Source: Streptomyces sp. MNU76
GTDB lineage: Bacteria > Actinomycetota > Actinomycetes > Streptomycetales > Streptomycetaceae
Direction of reading: 5' to 3'
Assembly (NCBI RefSeq): GCF_020982545.1
Contig: NZ_JAJKLK010000021.1
Span: 124,001-188,000 of the forward strand
DNA: 64,000 nt
The notes under the pieces were generated by a model that saw nothing but the letters and a program-made list of their open reading frames with translations, was not told the origin of the DNA and searched no databases. A program made the position numbers and the translations under genes. Below, in pieces: positions 28,720-38,547 of this stretch (position 1 is its first letter; each line of letters begins with the position of its first letter).

Positions 28720-30624
28720 TCACGGGATCGGGTACAGCTTCTTGTTGACCATGACGATGCCGGTGATGTCGACGTTGGCCGCGCGCAGCGCCGCCTGCCC
28801 GACCGCGTTGATCTGCACGGTCCCGGCCGCGCTGAGCGTCGCGGCGCCCGCCGCGTTCATGGAGAGGGCGCCGACCGCGTTGATGTTGACCGCGCCGCCC
28901 AGTGACCTCAGGCCGACCATGCCCTGGCCCTGGAGGTTGAGGGGCCCGCCGCTGCGGATGGTCACCGACCGCAGCGCGCTCAGCGTCAGATCGGTCCCCG
29001 CCTTCACGGACACCGAGGTGCCGCCCGTGATGCTGACGGCCCCCTTGCTGTCCACCGTGATCTCGGTCTTCGTCCGGTCCAGGTTGATGATCAGCTTGTC
29101 GTTGCCGCTGGCGATCCGCACGCCCTGCTTGCGCAGGCCGGTCTGCTGGCTGAGCAGGTCGACCCGGTTGCCCTCGCGGTCCGACAGGGTGTGCCGGATC
29201 GCCTTCTTCTTCACCGGGTCGTGCAGCCACACGTCCTTCACGGGCGTCGGCTTGTCGACGCCGTTGTAGAGACCGCCGATCACGAACGGATGGTCGAGCG
29301 CGCCCCGGTCGAAGGCGACCAGCACCTCGTCGCCGACGTCCAGCGGGAAGATCCCGCCGCCTCCCTTGCCGCCCATCTGCACCGTCCGCGTCCAGTCGCT
29401 GACGTAGGTGTCGTCCAGCCACGGGAACTGCAGTTTCACCCGGCCCTGCTTCAGCGGATCCTGTACGTCGGTGACCAGGGCGTTGGCCACACTGGGCAGC
29501 CGGGGCGCGGCGGAGGCGCCGCCGCCCGACGCCAGACCGAACAGGGAGCGCCACTGCCGTCCGCTGACGGTCACCCAGGTCTCGTAGTGGCTGCCGTCGC
29601 CGAAGGAGTGCCGCACGGAGGTGCAGGTGTACTTGCCCTCGAACGGGGTGCCCACCTCGGTGAGCGTGACCGGCACCCCGGGCCGCAGCTGCGGGTTGCC
29701 GCGCACGGTGACCTCCAGCTCGGCGAAGGAGGAGGTGATGTCGTCCGCGAGGGAGGCGGCCGCGTGCGTGACCTCGGTCTGGAGGTCGTACGGCGTGTCC
29801 GTCTCCACCAGTTTCGCGGCCTTGAAGGCGCCGGCCGCCTTCTGCGGGGTGGTGCCGATCGCGATCCCCGGGTTGTCGTTCGCGGGGGTGGTCGCCGTGA
29901 GCTTCTTCTTCGTCGTGACGTTCCAGCCGCGTGCCTCGACCCTGCCGACCTGGTCGGCGGCCGTGACGGCGGCCCGGCAGCGCAGGATGTCCACCCCGGC
30001 CTGGAGCACGAACGGGCTCTTCTCGCCGGGGGTGCTCGTCGGGGGCGCGCCGGACGCCGGCTTCGGCTTGACGAACTGGAACTTCCCCTTCGAGTCCAGC
30101 GACATCACCATCTCGTTCTCGTCGGCGAGCCGCGCGAGGAAGTCCCAGTCCGTCACGTTGGACTGCGAGATGAAGTCGTAGACCGTCCGGGTGCCCTGCA
30201 CCTGCCCGACCGGGATGCCGTTCAGCCCGGCCAGTTTGCGGGCGATGTCGGAGGCCGTCTGATTGCGGTACGCGGCCACCCGGCGCACCCGCATCAGCCG
30301 GTGGCCCGGGTCGTAGCCGCGGACGACGGTGAAGGTGCCCGTGCCGTCGTAGTCGGTCTCCATACCGGTGACCTCGCCGGTGAGCAGCGGGTTGCCCGCG
30401 CCCTGCCCGTCGGCGACGGGTGCGATGACGACCTCGGTGCCGAACCTGACGTTCAGTTTGCCCAGCAGCAGCCCGTGCGGGTCCCGGAAGGTGAGCCGGA
30501 ACGCGCCCGGCACCCCGGCCCCGAGGTCGACCCATCCGCCGACCAGCAGATCGGCGTACTCCGGCGGCAGTTTCGCCCCGTCGAGCGTGACGTGGATGAC
30601 GTTGGAGAAGGACGGCTTCACCAT
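28720..30624 (-). CDS. CIS spike protein, VgrG-like (Afp8-like)
   Basis: 634 residues from ATG 30624 in an ATGA overlap with the LysM gene. Residues 1-350 resemble the gp27/hub part (NQTASDIARKLAGLNGIPVG, SNVTDWDFLARLADEN). The OB-fold follows (DPLKQGRVKLQFPWLDD, DVGDEVLVAFDRGALDHPFV), and then a gp5-type beta-helix needle of short repeats (SVSVKAGTDLTLSALRSVTI). The end is IVMVNKKLYPIP. No PAAR tip gene follows directly, since the next gene is gp25-like. The needle end or another protein may therefore serve as the tip. Confidence 0.92.
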   Translation of the reverse strand: MVKPSFSNVIHVTLDGAKLPPEYADLLVGGWVDLGAGVPGAFRLTFRDPHGLLLGKLNVRFGTEVVIAPVADGQGAGNPLLTGEVTGMETDYDGTGTFTVVRGYDPGHRLMRVRRVAAYRNQTASDIARKLAGLNGIPVGQVQGTRTVYDFISQSNVTDWDFLARLADENEMVMSLDSKGKFQFVKPKPASGAPPTSTPGEKSPFVLQAGVDILRCRAAVTAADQVGRVEARGWNVTTKKKLTATTPANDNPGIAIGTTPQKAAGAFKAAKLVETDTPYDLQTEVTHAAASLADDITSSFAELEVTVRGNPQLRPGVPVTLTEVGTPFEGKYTCTSVRHSFGDGSHYETWVTVSGRQWRSLFGLASGGGASAAPRLPSVANALVTDVQDPLKQGRVKLQFPWLDDTYVSDWTRTVQMGGKGGGGIFPLDVGDEVLVAFDRGALDHPFVIGGLYNGVDKPTPVKDVWLHDPVKKKAIRHTLSDREGNRVDLLSQQTGLRKQGVRIASGNDKLIINLDRTKTEITVDSKGAVSITGGTSVSVKAGTDLTLSALRSVTIRSGGPLNLQGQGMVGLRSLGGAVNINAVGALSMNAAGAATLSAAGTVQINAVGQAALRAANVDITGIVMVNKKLYPIP

Positions 30625-31349
30625 CAGAAACCGACCTCCTCGGCGGCCGGCAGGACGAGTTCGATGCCGGTGGGCAGCCGGGTGGGATCGTCGATGCCGT
30701 TGGCCTCCGCGATCGCCCGCCACGCGGACGCGTTCCCGTACTCCCGCCACGCCAGCGACTGCAGCGAGTCGCCCGCGACGACCCGGTGCACACTCCGCGC
30801 GGTCAGCGCGCCCGACGTCGGGTTCTGCCCCTTGGTGGTGCTGGGGATCTCGTGCAGCGACAGCCGGCAGGTGGCCCGGATCGGCACGCCGGTCGTTCCG
30901 AACAGCGAGTACGTGACGTCCACCGAACTGACGTACGCCGTGAAGCGGGCCGTCGAGAACGACCCCCATTGGAACACCACCCAGGGCGGCGACGGCTGCT
31001 TCGCGGCGAGGCTCTTGGACGTCACCTCGCAGCACGACAGCAGCGACTCCACCTTCTTCAGCACCGTGGTGCCGCTCGGCTTGTCGGAGGAGTCGAGGAA
31101 GATCTCGACGTTCATCTGCCGGGCCTCGGGCCCCATGAACTCCGGCAGGGCGCCGTCGCGCACGGCCGCGCTGATCGTGGTCTTCCACTGGGCGCCCTGA
31201 CGCAGCGTCAGCTCCGCCGGGTTGAACTCGAAGCTGAACGTCCTGATCAGCCCGCCGGGCGTGGTGCTCGTCCCGACCGGCGGCTCGTGGATGGCCAGTG
31301 TGGCCCGCACGAGGCTCTTGCCCGCGCCGCCCTTGCTGCCCTTCGCCAT
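30624..31349 (-). CDS. CIS LysM-domain hub/spike-connecting protein (Afp7-like)
   Basis: 241 residues from ATG 31349. The first about 180 residues resemble tube- and hub-binding proteins (FEFNPAELTLRQGAQWKTTI, the usual Afp7/gp53 pattern). The C-terminal LysM motif is VVAGDSLQSLAWREYGNASA then WRAIAEANGIDDP. LysM proteins of phage tails anchor the spike to the tube end. Here the domain is expected to act inside the baseplate and not on cell wall. It overlaps the VgrG gene and follows the inner-tube gene closely. Confidence 0.9.
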   Translation of the reverse strand: MAKGSKGGAGKSLVRATLAIHEPPVGTSTTPGGLIRTFSFEFNPAELTLRQGAQWKTTISAAVRDGALPEFMGPEARQMNVEIFLDSSDKPSGTTVLKKVESLLSCCEVTSKSLAAKQPSPPWVVFQWGSFSTARFTAYVSSVDVTYSLFGTTGVPIRATCRLSLHEIPSTTKGQNPTSGALTARSVHRVVAGDSLQSLAWREYGNASAWRAIAEANGIDDPTRLPTGIELVLPAAEEVGF

Positions 31350-31365
31350 GTGCTGTCCCCGCCCC

Positions 31366-31791
31366 TCAGTCCGTGAATCCGTGGTGCGTGATCTCCAGGA
31401 CCTCGGTCGCCACGCTCGGGTTCGCCGGGTCCAGGGACGGCCCCTGCCAGCTCACCGGCAGGACGTCGATGAGGCCCCAGTGCGCCACCTCCGAGCCGTC
31501 CGCGCGCAGCGCCGCGATCTGGGCGGTCGGGCGCTTCACGCCCGTCGCCACGGAGGAGATCCACGCCGCGACCTTCGCCGTGTCCGGGGTCAGCGGTCGC
31601 GTCAGCCGGATGTTCGAGAACGTCACGCGCGACGGGAACTGCCAGACGAACCCGTTGTTCCCGCCCTCCTGGCGGTGCTCGATCTCCACCGTCGAGGACA
31701 GCCCCTCGCACCCGTTGAAGTAACCGAGGCTCTCGCCGTCGATCGTCAGGGTGAAGAAGATGGTGGAGCCCGGGTCGAGATCGCGGGGCAT
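31366..31791 (-). CDS. CIS inner-tube protein, gp19-like (Afp5-like)
   Basis: 141 residues from ATG 31791. It is a phage T4 gp19-family tube protein: STIFFTLTIDGESLGYFNGC, EGLSSTVEIEHRQEGGNNGF and PSRVTFSNIRLTRPLTPDTA are the expected strands. A second tube paralogue lies at 36425-36868. By analogy with Afp, this copy next to the LysM gene probably forms the tube layer joining spike and main tube. Confidence 0.9.
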   Translation of the reverse strand: MPRDLDPGSTIFFTLTIDGESLGYFNGCEGLSSTVEIEHRQEGGNNGFVWQFPSRVTFSNIRLTRPLTPDTAKVAAWISSVATGVKRPTAQIAALRADGSEVAHWGLIDVLPVSWQGPSLDPANPSVATEVLEITHHGFTD

Positions 31792-31892
31792 CGGGTGGGC
31801 CTTTCTGCGGGCGGCTGCCGCCGGGTCGTACAGGTCGGTGGGCGGGGTCGGTCGGCGGCGGTGGTCTGGGTGCTCTGGGTCGGTGGTCCGGG

Positions 31893-34800
31893 TCAGTGGC
31901 GGGGGTCGCGGAGTTTGCCGATGCGTTCGCGGTCCATGCGGAGTTCGGTGCGGACGAGGCGGGTGACGCGGCCGATGAGCTTGTGGGTCAGTTCGTCGAG
32001 CTGGAAGTCGGTGAGGGCGCGGGGGTCGAACGGGGGTGCGACGTCCGCCGTGGAGGAGCGGAGGAGGTGGAGGAGTGGGACGGGGGAGTTGGCCGACGCG
32101 GTGCGGTGAGTCGCGGTGGCGGGGGTGGGGCCGTGGGGGTCAGGGGGCTCGCTGGATCGCGGCGGGTGCGGTGCGGCAGGAGCCGGGGTGCAGGGTGCAG
32201 GCCGGTTCCGGGGTCAGGTGCAGTGGGGGCCTGCGGGGTGGTGAGGGGTGCGGGCGGGGTGAGGGCCTGGCGTTGGACCACCGGGAGGGCGCGCGGCAGG
32301 GGCTTCTGCGGGGGCGTCGTGGGGGCGGCGACCGCGGGGTACGGCAGGGCGGGCGGGCTTGTCCCGGTGAGGCGTTGTACGGCAGGGCCGGTGCCGGGGC
32401 CGTGGGGCGGCGTAGGGGCACGGCGGGCCGGGGGCCTGACGCTGCGCTGCCGGGGGCGCAGTGGGGGCAGGGAGCGCCGAGGTGAGGGCGCGGGTGGGGG
32501 TGAGGGGCGGACGGGCTGGGCCTTCGGCTCGGCTGCGGCCAGCCGGCGTGCTGGTGGTTCGTGGGTGGGCCGGGTCGGGGTGTGGGGCGGCTGTGGGCTG
32601 TGGGACGGCAGTGGGCTGTGGGACGACTGCGGTCCGTGGGTGGCCGGTCGCGCAGTTCCCGCGCCCGGGGGCGGCCCTGGGCCGGCCAATGGGTGTCAGG
32701 GGACAGGCAGGGCCGCCGGGGTGGGGCTGGGGCCTGCTCGGTGTGGTGCCGCCGGGGCAGGTGCCGTTGCTCGCTGTACAGGGAGAGGGGTGGGCGAGGG
32801 GCTCGGGGTGCCGGGGGTCGGGCGTCCGGCCAGTGGCTTCGCGTCGACAGGAGGGACGGTGAGGGGCACCGAGCAAGGGGGCTGACGGGGGTCGGGCTCG
32901 GGCTCAGGGGCAGGGGTGGGGGTGGGGGAGGTGCGCTGAGTCGGGGTGCCGGGGTTGCCTGGGGCGTGGTCGTGGGTGTGGGCGCGGGGGCGGCACGGGG
33001 CCGGGGTGGGGGTGCCGAGGCCTACGCGCCGCGCGCTGGGGGCGGTGCTCCGCTGGACGGGGCGAGTGGGCGTGGCGGTGGGTTGGACGGTGGAGGCCGT
33101 GCCGCCGGGGCAGTCGTTGTCCGCCGGGTGGTGCCGGCCGCGCTGCGGGTGGGCGGGGCGGCGGGGGTCCCGGAGGACGTGCCGCTCGGGCCGACTGCCG
33201 TGCTGCCGGGGCTCGTTGTCGTTCCGCCGCGATGGTGTGCCGCCGCGCTGTGACCGTCCGCCGCGGGGCTGGGGCTGGTGGTGGCCGCCGTGCGCTGCAC
33301 GTCGAAGGGGTTGGTCGCGGTGGGACGTGAGGTGAGCCCGTCCCTCCGGGGGCCGTACGGGGGCCGGGCTTTCGGCGCAGGGCGGGGCCGGTGTGCCGGT
33401 GGGGGCGGTCGCCGAGCGCTGGATGTCGGCCGACGGGGCGCCGGGGACGGGGCTCGGGTGGCGGGGTCGTGGGGCACGTGGGGAGTGGTGCCGTGAAGCG
33501 TCGTCGTACGGGGTGTGGTGCCGGGCGGGTTGCCGAGACCGGCCCTTGACGGTCGGCTGTCGTGCGCCTGGGCGCCGGCACCGGCCGCCGTGCCACCGGG
33601 GAGGCCGGATGCTCCTTGGGCGCTGTCCGATGCGGCGTTCGGGCGGGTGATCGCCTCGCCGGTGGTGGTCGGCGCGGTACGGCCGGGACCGGTCGCTGTC
33701 CGCTGGACGTCGGCCTCGGGGTGTCCGGGGGTGGCCGGGACGCGGGCAGAGTTGGTGCGGGTGCCGGTGGGCCCGGTCGTCGTACCGGCCGGGCTGGTCG
33801 CCGTGGCGCTGGGCCCGCTCGTTGACCGCTGGATGTCGGCGCCGGAGCGCCCGGGTACGCCGGGGGTGCCAACTGTGCCGCCCGATGGGGTCGTTGCCCG
33901 GTGGGTGCCGGCCTCGCCGGGACCTGAAGCGGTGGGGGTGGTGCGCCCGGTAGCCGCTCGTCGGACGCTGACCTCGCCGCGTCCGGAGGTGGTGCGGCGG
34001 CTGCCCGTGACGCCGGTGGAAGGCGTGGTCCCGGGGGCGCCGACTGCCGTGGCCGGGGGGTTCGCTGCCGTAGGGGCGGAGTCCGATGCCGTACCGCCGG
34101 AGTTGGCCTGCGTACGGCCGGAGTTCGGCGTCGTACCGGCGGAGTTGGCCTGCGTACGGCCGGAGTTCGGCGTCGTACCGGCGGAGGGCGCAGAGGTTGG
34201 GCCGGAGTTCGCCTGCGTACGGCCTGAGTTCGACGTCGTACGGCCTGAGTTCGACGTCGTACGGCCAGGGCTCGGTGTCGTACCGGCGGAGTGCGGTGTC
34301 GGACGTCCGGAGTTCGACGGCGTGCCTGCGGGCTTCGACGCCGCAGGGTCGGGGTGGGGCGTCGTGCCCGCGGGCTTCGTTGGCGTACGGCCGGGGCTCG
34401 GCGTCGTACCCGGGGAGTGCGATGCCGTAGGGCCCGGGCGGGAGTTCGCGGATGCCTGGGCTGAGTTGGGCGTCGTACCCGCGGGCGTGTCGGGCGTCGC
34501 TCGCTGGACGGCGAGTCCCGCGCGACCGGCGTCGGCGGTGGTGTTGCCCGGGGCGGCGGCCTCGGCTGTACCGGGGGAGCCGCTCGCAGATGCCTGGCGC
34601 CCGACAGCCGTTGCGGCAGGCGCCGTTGCCCGAGGCGTGCCGCCCGGCATGCCGACCGGACCCTGACCCGCGTCCGCCCCGCGCTCGGCGGTTGCCGTAC
34701 GCCCCGGAGGGGCGGCCGCCGACTCCGTACGCGGTGACGAGGAGCCACCGGACGTCACGGGCCCGGAGGACGCATCGCTCGAAGCCGTCGGCCCCGAAGC

Positions 34801-35717
34801 GGTACCCGCCGGGGTGCCGGTGGACCCGGTGGCTGTGGGCCGTGCCGCCGGTAGCGTCCGGCGTTGGACGGCCGGTGTGGCGGGGGCCTTGGTCAGCGGG
34901 GTCGGACGGGTGGCCCGGGGACGCGCGGGGGTGACCCGCGGGCCGGTCGGACGGGACGGCGTGACCTGGTACGGGGCTCGCAGCACCGGCCGAGGCTCGC
35001 CGGACGTGGACGTAGGCGAGGAACCGGCGGACGCGGACGAGGTCTCCGGCTCGTCGCCGGCCACCGGCAGGGTGCGCGACGGCAGTTCGAGGCCGGCGAC
35101 GGGTGTCGCCGACGTGGTGAGCACGTTCTTGACCAGCCCGCCCGGAGCGCCGGGCAGGACGGCGTGGGACAGGGTCCCGGTGAAGGACGGGTTCTGCCAG
35201 GTGCTCAGCCGCCCGCTGAACCCGGCGTCCGCGACAGCGGCCCGTCCGCCCCCGGTGGCCCGCTGAATCGGACCCAGCCCCTCCCAACCGCCACCGGAGC
35301 CACCACCACCGGCAGGAGCAGCCCCATCGGCAGGAGCAGCCCCATCGGCAGGAGCGGCCCCACCGACGGAAGCACCCTCGCCGACCGGAACGGCCCCGCC
35401 GGCCGAGGCACCCGCAGACGCCCCTGCACCCGAACCCGAACCCGAACCCGAACCCGAGCCCGAACCCGAGCCCGAGCCCGAACCCGAGCCCGAACCCGAG
35501 CCCGAACCCGAGCCCGAACCCGAGCCCGAACCCGAGCCCGAACCCGAGCCGAACCCGAGCCCGAACCCGAGCCCGAACCCGAGCCCGAACCCGAGCCCGA
35601 AGAGCCCGAAGCCGAGCCCGAACCGACCCCGTCACCCGACGCACCGCCGTCGCCGTCAACCGCACCCCGGCGCGCCGCCGACCCGGCGGCGCCCCGTAGG
35701 CGATCCATGAAGCCCAC
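31893..35717 (-). CDS. Giant disordered CIS protein with repeated V/IQR motifs (candidate tape measure or scaffold; several frame changes)
   Basis: I join several frames into one gene of about 1,270 codons. The start is GTG 35717 (MGFMDRLRGAAGSAARRG). A Gly-Ser tract follows, then GWEGLGPIQRATGGGRAAV and a short globular part (FSGRLSTWQNPSFTGTLSHA). About 900 Thr/Pro/Ala/Gly-rich residues come next. The C-terminus is a helix-forming segment, PFDPRALTDFQLDELTHKLI then RVTRLVRTELRMDRERIGKL, before TGA at 31893. At least six indels interrupt it, at about 35550, 33450, 33340, 33120, 32695 and 32035. Eleven V/IQR motifs are spread along it. Lying after an assembly chaperone, as tape-measure genes do in phages, it may set tube length. 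This is unproven. Confidence 0.6.
34091..34310 (-). repeat. Imperfect 42-bp direct repeats in the giant gene
   Basis: Units such as gtaccggcggagttggcctg followed by cgtacggccggagttcggcg recur head to tail with drift. On the minus strand they encode Ser/Asn/Gly/Arg/Thr-rich peptides like NSGRTQANSAGTTP. They lie in the central disordered part of the giant CIS protein and show that this region grew by internal duplication. Confidence 0.75.
35429..35621 (-). repeat. 12-bp tandem array encoding a Gly-Ser tract
   Basis: About fifteen units of cgaacccgagcc or its variant cgaacc. In the frame that links the N-terminus to the rest of the giant protein, the minus strand reads (Gly-Ser)n. The other two frames are also open (Arg-Ala-Arg-Val and Gly-Phe-Gly-Leu), so frame loss inside it goes unnoticed. 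One C is missing in the unit near 35550. Confidence 0.9.
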
Positions 35718-35721
35718 GTGT

Positions 35722-35880
35722 TCAGCCCTCCGACCCGCCCCGTGTCACGAGGGACGCGATCTGTTCGGTGTAGCGGCGGCGGTCGTGGTGTTCGAGGTCG
35801 AGGATCTCCTCGAAGCTCCAGTGGAAGTGGAAGGCGACGTACGCGATCTCCTCGTGCAGCCGGTCGGTCGCGTACGTCAC
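35722..35880 (-). CDS. Small CIS cluster protein (DUF6760-like)
   Basis: 52 residues from GTG 35880, which overlaps the stop of the preceding gene (GTGA) and has GGGGGA upstream. The whole protein is one helical domain: VTYATDRLHEEIAYVAFHFH then WSFEEILDLEHHDRRRYTEQ. Its aromatic and acidic helices, and its place between the chaperone-like gene and the giant gene, match the small second tail-assembly protein found before tape-measure genes in phages. The family name is from memory. Confidence 0.8.
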   Translation of the reverse strand: MTYATDRLHEEIAYVAFHFHWSFEEILDLEHHDRRRYTEQIASLVTRGGSEG

Positions 35881-36425
35881 GATTCCCCCAGGCGGCTCCC
35901 GCCGAGTTCGACCTCGAAGGGCTCGGAGCAGTGGGGGCACTCCACGGCCGCGCGGGTGTGGCCCTCCGCGTTGACCTGCCGGTAGAAGTCCTGGAGGAAC
36001 GCGAGGTCGGACGCGAACATGTTCTCCACGATCCCGTCGTGGACCATCGGCAGATTGCCCAGCCGGGTGATGACCCGGCCGAGCAGCACGACCGACAGGT
36101 ACGCCGGGTTCTCCTGGACCCGGACGTCGCGCAGCGGGATCAGCTCGTCCCGGGCGGTGGCGAGACGCATCACGCCCTCCCGGTGGACGTTCCCCGCCTC
36201 GTCGACGTACCCGCGCGGCAGTTCGAACGGGAATTCCGTCCGCAGCCGCTGCGCCACCGGCGCGACGGCCGGAGCCGGAGCCGATGCCGGACCCGACGCC
36301 TGAGAAGGCGCCGGTTCCGGCGCGGCGACGGGAGCGCCGGTGGTGGGGAAGGGGGACGTGGCGGAAGGCGCCGCCTCCTGTCCCGTCACCGTCATCGCGC
36401 CCGCCCTGCCAGCCGTACGCCGCAT
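35877..36425 (-). CDS. T4-type baseplate/tail assembly chaperone-like protein
   Basis: ATG 36425 overlaps the TAA of the tube gene (TAATG). ATG 36395 (MTVTGQEAAPSATSPF), with GGCAGGG upstream, is an alternative. A Pro/Ala-rich leader of about 55 residues precedes the conserved body: RTEFPFELPRGYVDEAGNVH, REGVMRLATARDELIPLRDV and FASDLAFLQDFYRQVNAEGH. A terminal VECPHCSEPFEVEL contains a CxxC pair that may bind zinc. It resembles the T4 baseplate-hub assembly chaperone family (PF12322). It probably helps load tube or tape-measure protein. Confidence 0.8.
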   Translation of the reverse strand: MRRTAGRAGAMTVTGQEAAPSATSPFPTTGAPVAAPEPAPSQASGPASAPAPAVAPVAQRLRTEFPFELPRGYVDEAGNVHREGVMRLATARDELIPLRDVRVQENPAYLSVVLLGRVITRLGNLPMVHDGIVENMFASDLAFLQDFYRQVNAEGHTRAAVECPHCSEPFEVELGGSRLGES

Positions 36426-36868
36426 TACTCGATGACCAGTTCTTCGAAGACGATGGTCACGGTCTCGGTGAGCGCGGACGCCTCGCCCGCCTTGAGAGTG
36501 CTCGCGTCGATCTTGCTGCACCAGGCGTTGCGCATGTTGTAACGCTTCACCGGGTTGTTCTGGTAATCCATCATGATGATCGACGCGTTCTTGCGTGCGG
36601 AGCCCATCTGACCGTTGATCGAGTCGTTGATCCACGTGTTGAACGCGGCCGACTGGGTCATACCGCGGACCACCGTGCACTGCCCGTTCTTCTGCACACC
36701 GGGCAGGAGGTTGACCTCGGGCCGGCCCTGCGCGGAGTTCTGCTGGTACGTGATGACGTCCTGTTCGAGGGTGAGGCCACTGACCTCCGCGAGGTACTCG
36801 ACCATCACCCCGTCGATCTGCAGGCCGAAATTGTGTGAAGTAAGGGCGTCACCCGGCGCGAGACTCAT
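36425..36868 (-). CDS. CIS tube protein, gp19-like (Afp1-like)
   Basis: 147 residues from ATG 36868. It is a gp19/Hcp-like tube subunit: MSLAPGDALTSHNFGLQIDG, VSGLTLEQDVITYQQNSAQG and ITETVTIVFEELVIE-type ends. With the sheath gene upstream by 101 bp it forms the main contractile unit, and it is the more abundant tube candidate of the two in the cluster. No signal peptide is present, which fits assembly in the cytoplasm. Confidence 0.92.
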   Translation of the reverse strand: MSLAPGDALTSHNFGLQIDGVMVEYLAEVSGLTLEQDVITYQQNSAQGRPEVNLLPGVQKNGQCTVVRGMTQSAAFNTWINDSINGQMGSARKNASIIMMDYQNNPVKRYNMRNAWCSKIDASTLKAGEASALTETVTIVFEELVIE

Positions 36869-36969
36869 CTGTTCTGTGTCCTTCTGAGGGGGCTGGGAAA
36901 GGGGCTGGCTTCAGCGGGGATGGGGCTTCAGCGGGAAAGCGGGAAAGGGCGCGGGCCGGTGGCGGCGGC

Positions 36970-38547
36970 CTACTCCTCCAACTCGCCGCTGCCGCTGGAG
37001 AACTGGGCCAGCCGGAAGATCACGAACTCGGCGGGCTTCACCGGGGCGATACCGATCTCGCAGATGACGCGGCCGAGGTCGACCGACTCCGGCGGGTTGG
37101 TCTCCTCGTCGCACTTGACGTAGTACGCGTCCTCGGGCCGCTGGCCGAACAGGGCGCCCTGCCGCCACTCGTTGACGAGGAACGCGGAGACGTTGCGCCG
37201 GATCCGGGCCCACAGCGCGTGGTCGTTCGGCTCGAACACCACCCACTGGGTGCCGATCAGGATCGACTCCTCCAGGTAGTTGAAGTACCGGCGGATGTTC
37301 AGGTAGCGCCAGGCCGGGTCGGAGGACATGGTGCGGGCGCCCCAGACGCGGATGCCGCGGCCCGGGAAGGCACGGATGCAGTTGACGCCGATGGGGTTGA
37401 GCAGGTCCTGCTCGCCCCGGGTGATCTGGAGTTCGAGGTCCACCGCGCCGCGTACGACCTCGTTGGCGGGCGCCTTGTGCACCCCGCGCTCGAAGTCGTT
37501 GCGGGCCCAGACACCGGCGACGTGACCGCTCGGCGGGATCACCTTCGACTGGCCGGTGGCCGGGTCGAAGACCTTGATCCAGGGGTAGTAGAGCGCGGCG
37601 TACTTGGAGTCGTAGCCGGCGGTCTCCTGGCGCCAGACACGGATCTGCCGGGCGTTGAGGCCGGGCGGCGGGTCGATGACGGCGACCCGGTCGCCCATCA
37701 GCTCGCAGTGCGCGATCAGACCGAGCTGGACCGCCTTGACGGCCTCCAGGTCGATCGCGCCGCGCTGGTAGGCGGCCATCAGGTCGGGCACCGCGACCAT
37801 GGAGATCTCGTCCACGGCCTCCAGGCCGCCGAAGCCGGTGCGGTCGGCGGAGTCGCCGAGGTACTCGGCCGGACCCGGGTGGGCGTCGTCGGCCGCGGCG
37901 GGCGCGACGGCGGCCGGAGCGGCGGGCGCCGCCAGGGCCACGGTCTGGTTGTCGGGGCGCACCAGCTGCGCGGCCGGCGCGGTCTCCGTGACCGTGATGA
38001 GCTTGGAGCGCTCCTTGACCTGGGTGACGACGTAGTTGCGGCCGCCCTTCTTGGCCGTCACGTCGAAGGACTCGACCGGCTTGTCGCCGTCCTTGACGAT
38101 CAGCTTGAAGCGCTCGGCCGGGCCTTCGCCGTCGGGGTCGGCGACCTCGACGCTCAGCGAACCGCCCGCGATGGCGGTCACACTGAACGTGCCCAGCTGC
38201 TTCGGCTCGCCCGGAGGGAGCGCGGCCGGCGCGGCGGACCCCGTCACGGCGGCCGGAGAGCCGGCGGACGCGCCGTCCTGGGCCGTACCGCCCACGCGGA
38301 CGACGTACGCGGCGCTGCCGCCGTTGTTGAAGAACCCGTACACCGAGTGCGCGAGGTAGTAGCCGTCGGTGAACTCGCCGAAGGCGGCGACGAACTGGGA
38401 CCAGTTGGTCACCAGGGTCGGCTCGTTCAGCGGACCGGTCGGGGCCAGGCCGACGAAGGCGGCCACCGAGGTGCCCACACCCTCGATGGGACGCGAGCCG
38501 CTGGCCACCTCCTCGACGTAGACGCCCGGCGACAGGTAGGACGGCAT
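36970..38547 (-). CDS. CIS contractile sheath protein (Afp2-like)
   Basis: 525 residues from ATG 38547. The N-terminus MPSYLSPGVYVEEVASGSRP is the sheath signature used for subunit linking. The insertion domain is variable and Ala/Pro-rich (near PAAPAAVAPAAADDAHPGPA). The C-terminal core ends RYFNYLEESILIGTQWVVFE, DAYYVKCDEETNPPESVDLG then IGIAPVKPAEFVIFRLAQFS, the handshake strands of contractile sheaths. It is the first gene of the minus-strand operon below the divergent regulatory region. It drives injection by contraction. Confidence 0.95.
   Translation of the reverse strand: MPSYLSPGVYVEEVASGSRPIEGVGTSVAAFVGLAPTGPLNEPTLVTNWSQFVAAFGEFTDGYYLAHSVYGFFNNGGSAAYVVRVGGTAQDGASAGSPAAVTGSAAPAALPPGEPKQLGTFSVTAIAGGSLSVEVADPDGEGPAERFKLIVKDGDKPVESFDVTAKKGGRNYVVTQVKERSKLITVTETAPAAQLVRPDNQTVALAAPAAPAAVAPAAADDAHPGPAEYLGDSADRTGFGGLEAVDEISMVAVPDLMAAYQRGAIDLEAVKAVQLGLIAHCELMGDRVAVIDPPPGLNARQIRVWRQETAGYDSKYAALYYPWIKVFDPATGQSKVIPPSGHVAGVWARNDFERGVHKAPANEVVRGAVDLELQITRGEQDLLNPIGVNCIRAFPGRGIRVWGARTMSSDPAWRYLNIRRYFNYLEESILIGTQWVVFEPNDHALWARIRRNVSAFLVNEWRQGALFGQRPEDAYYVKCDEETNPPESVDLGRVICEIGIAPVKPAEFVIFRLAQFSSGSGELEE

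Noticed and set aside
26029..31200. Long plus-strand open frames opposite the baseplate and VgrG genes
   Set aside because: In G+C-rich DNA the opposite strand stays open by chance. All recognisable CIS motifs are on the minus strand.
34091..34310. CRISPR or mobile-element repeats in the giant gene
   Set aside because: The units drift, are contiguous and keep an amino acid pattern. They are coding repeats of a disordered region.
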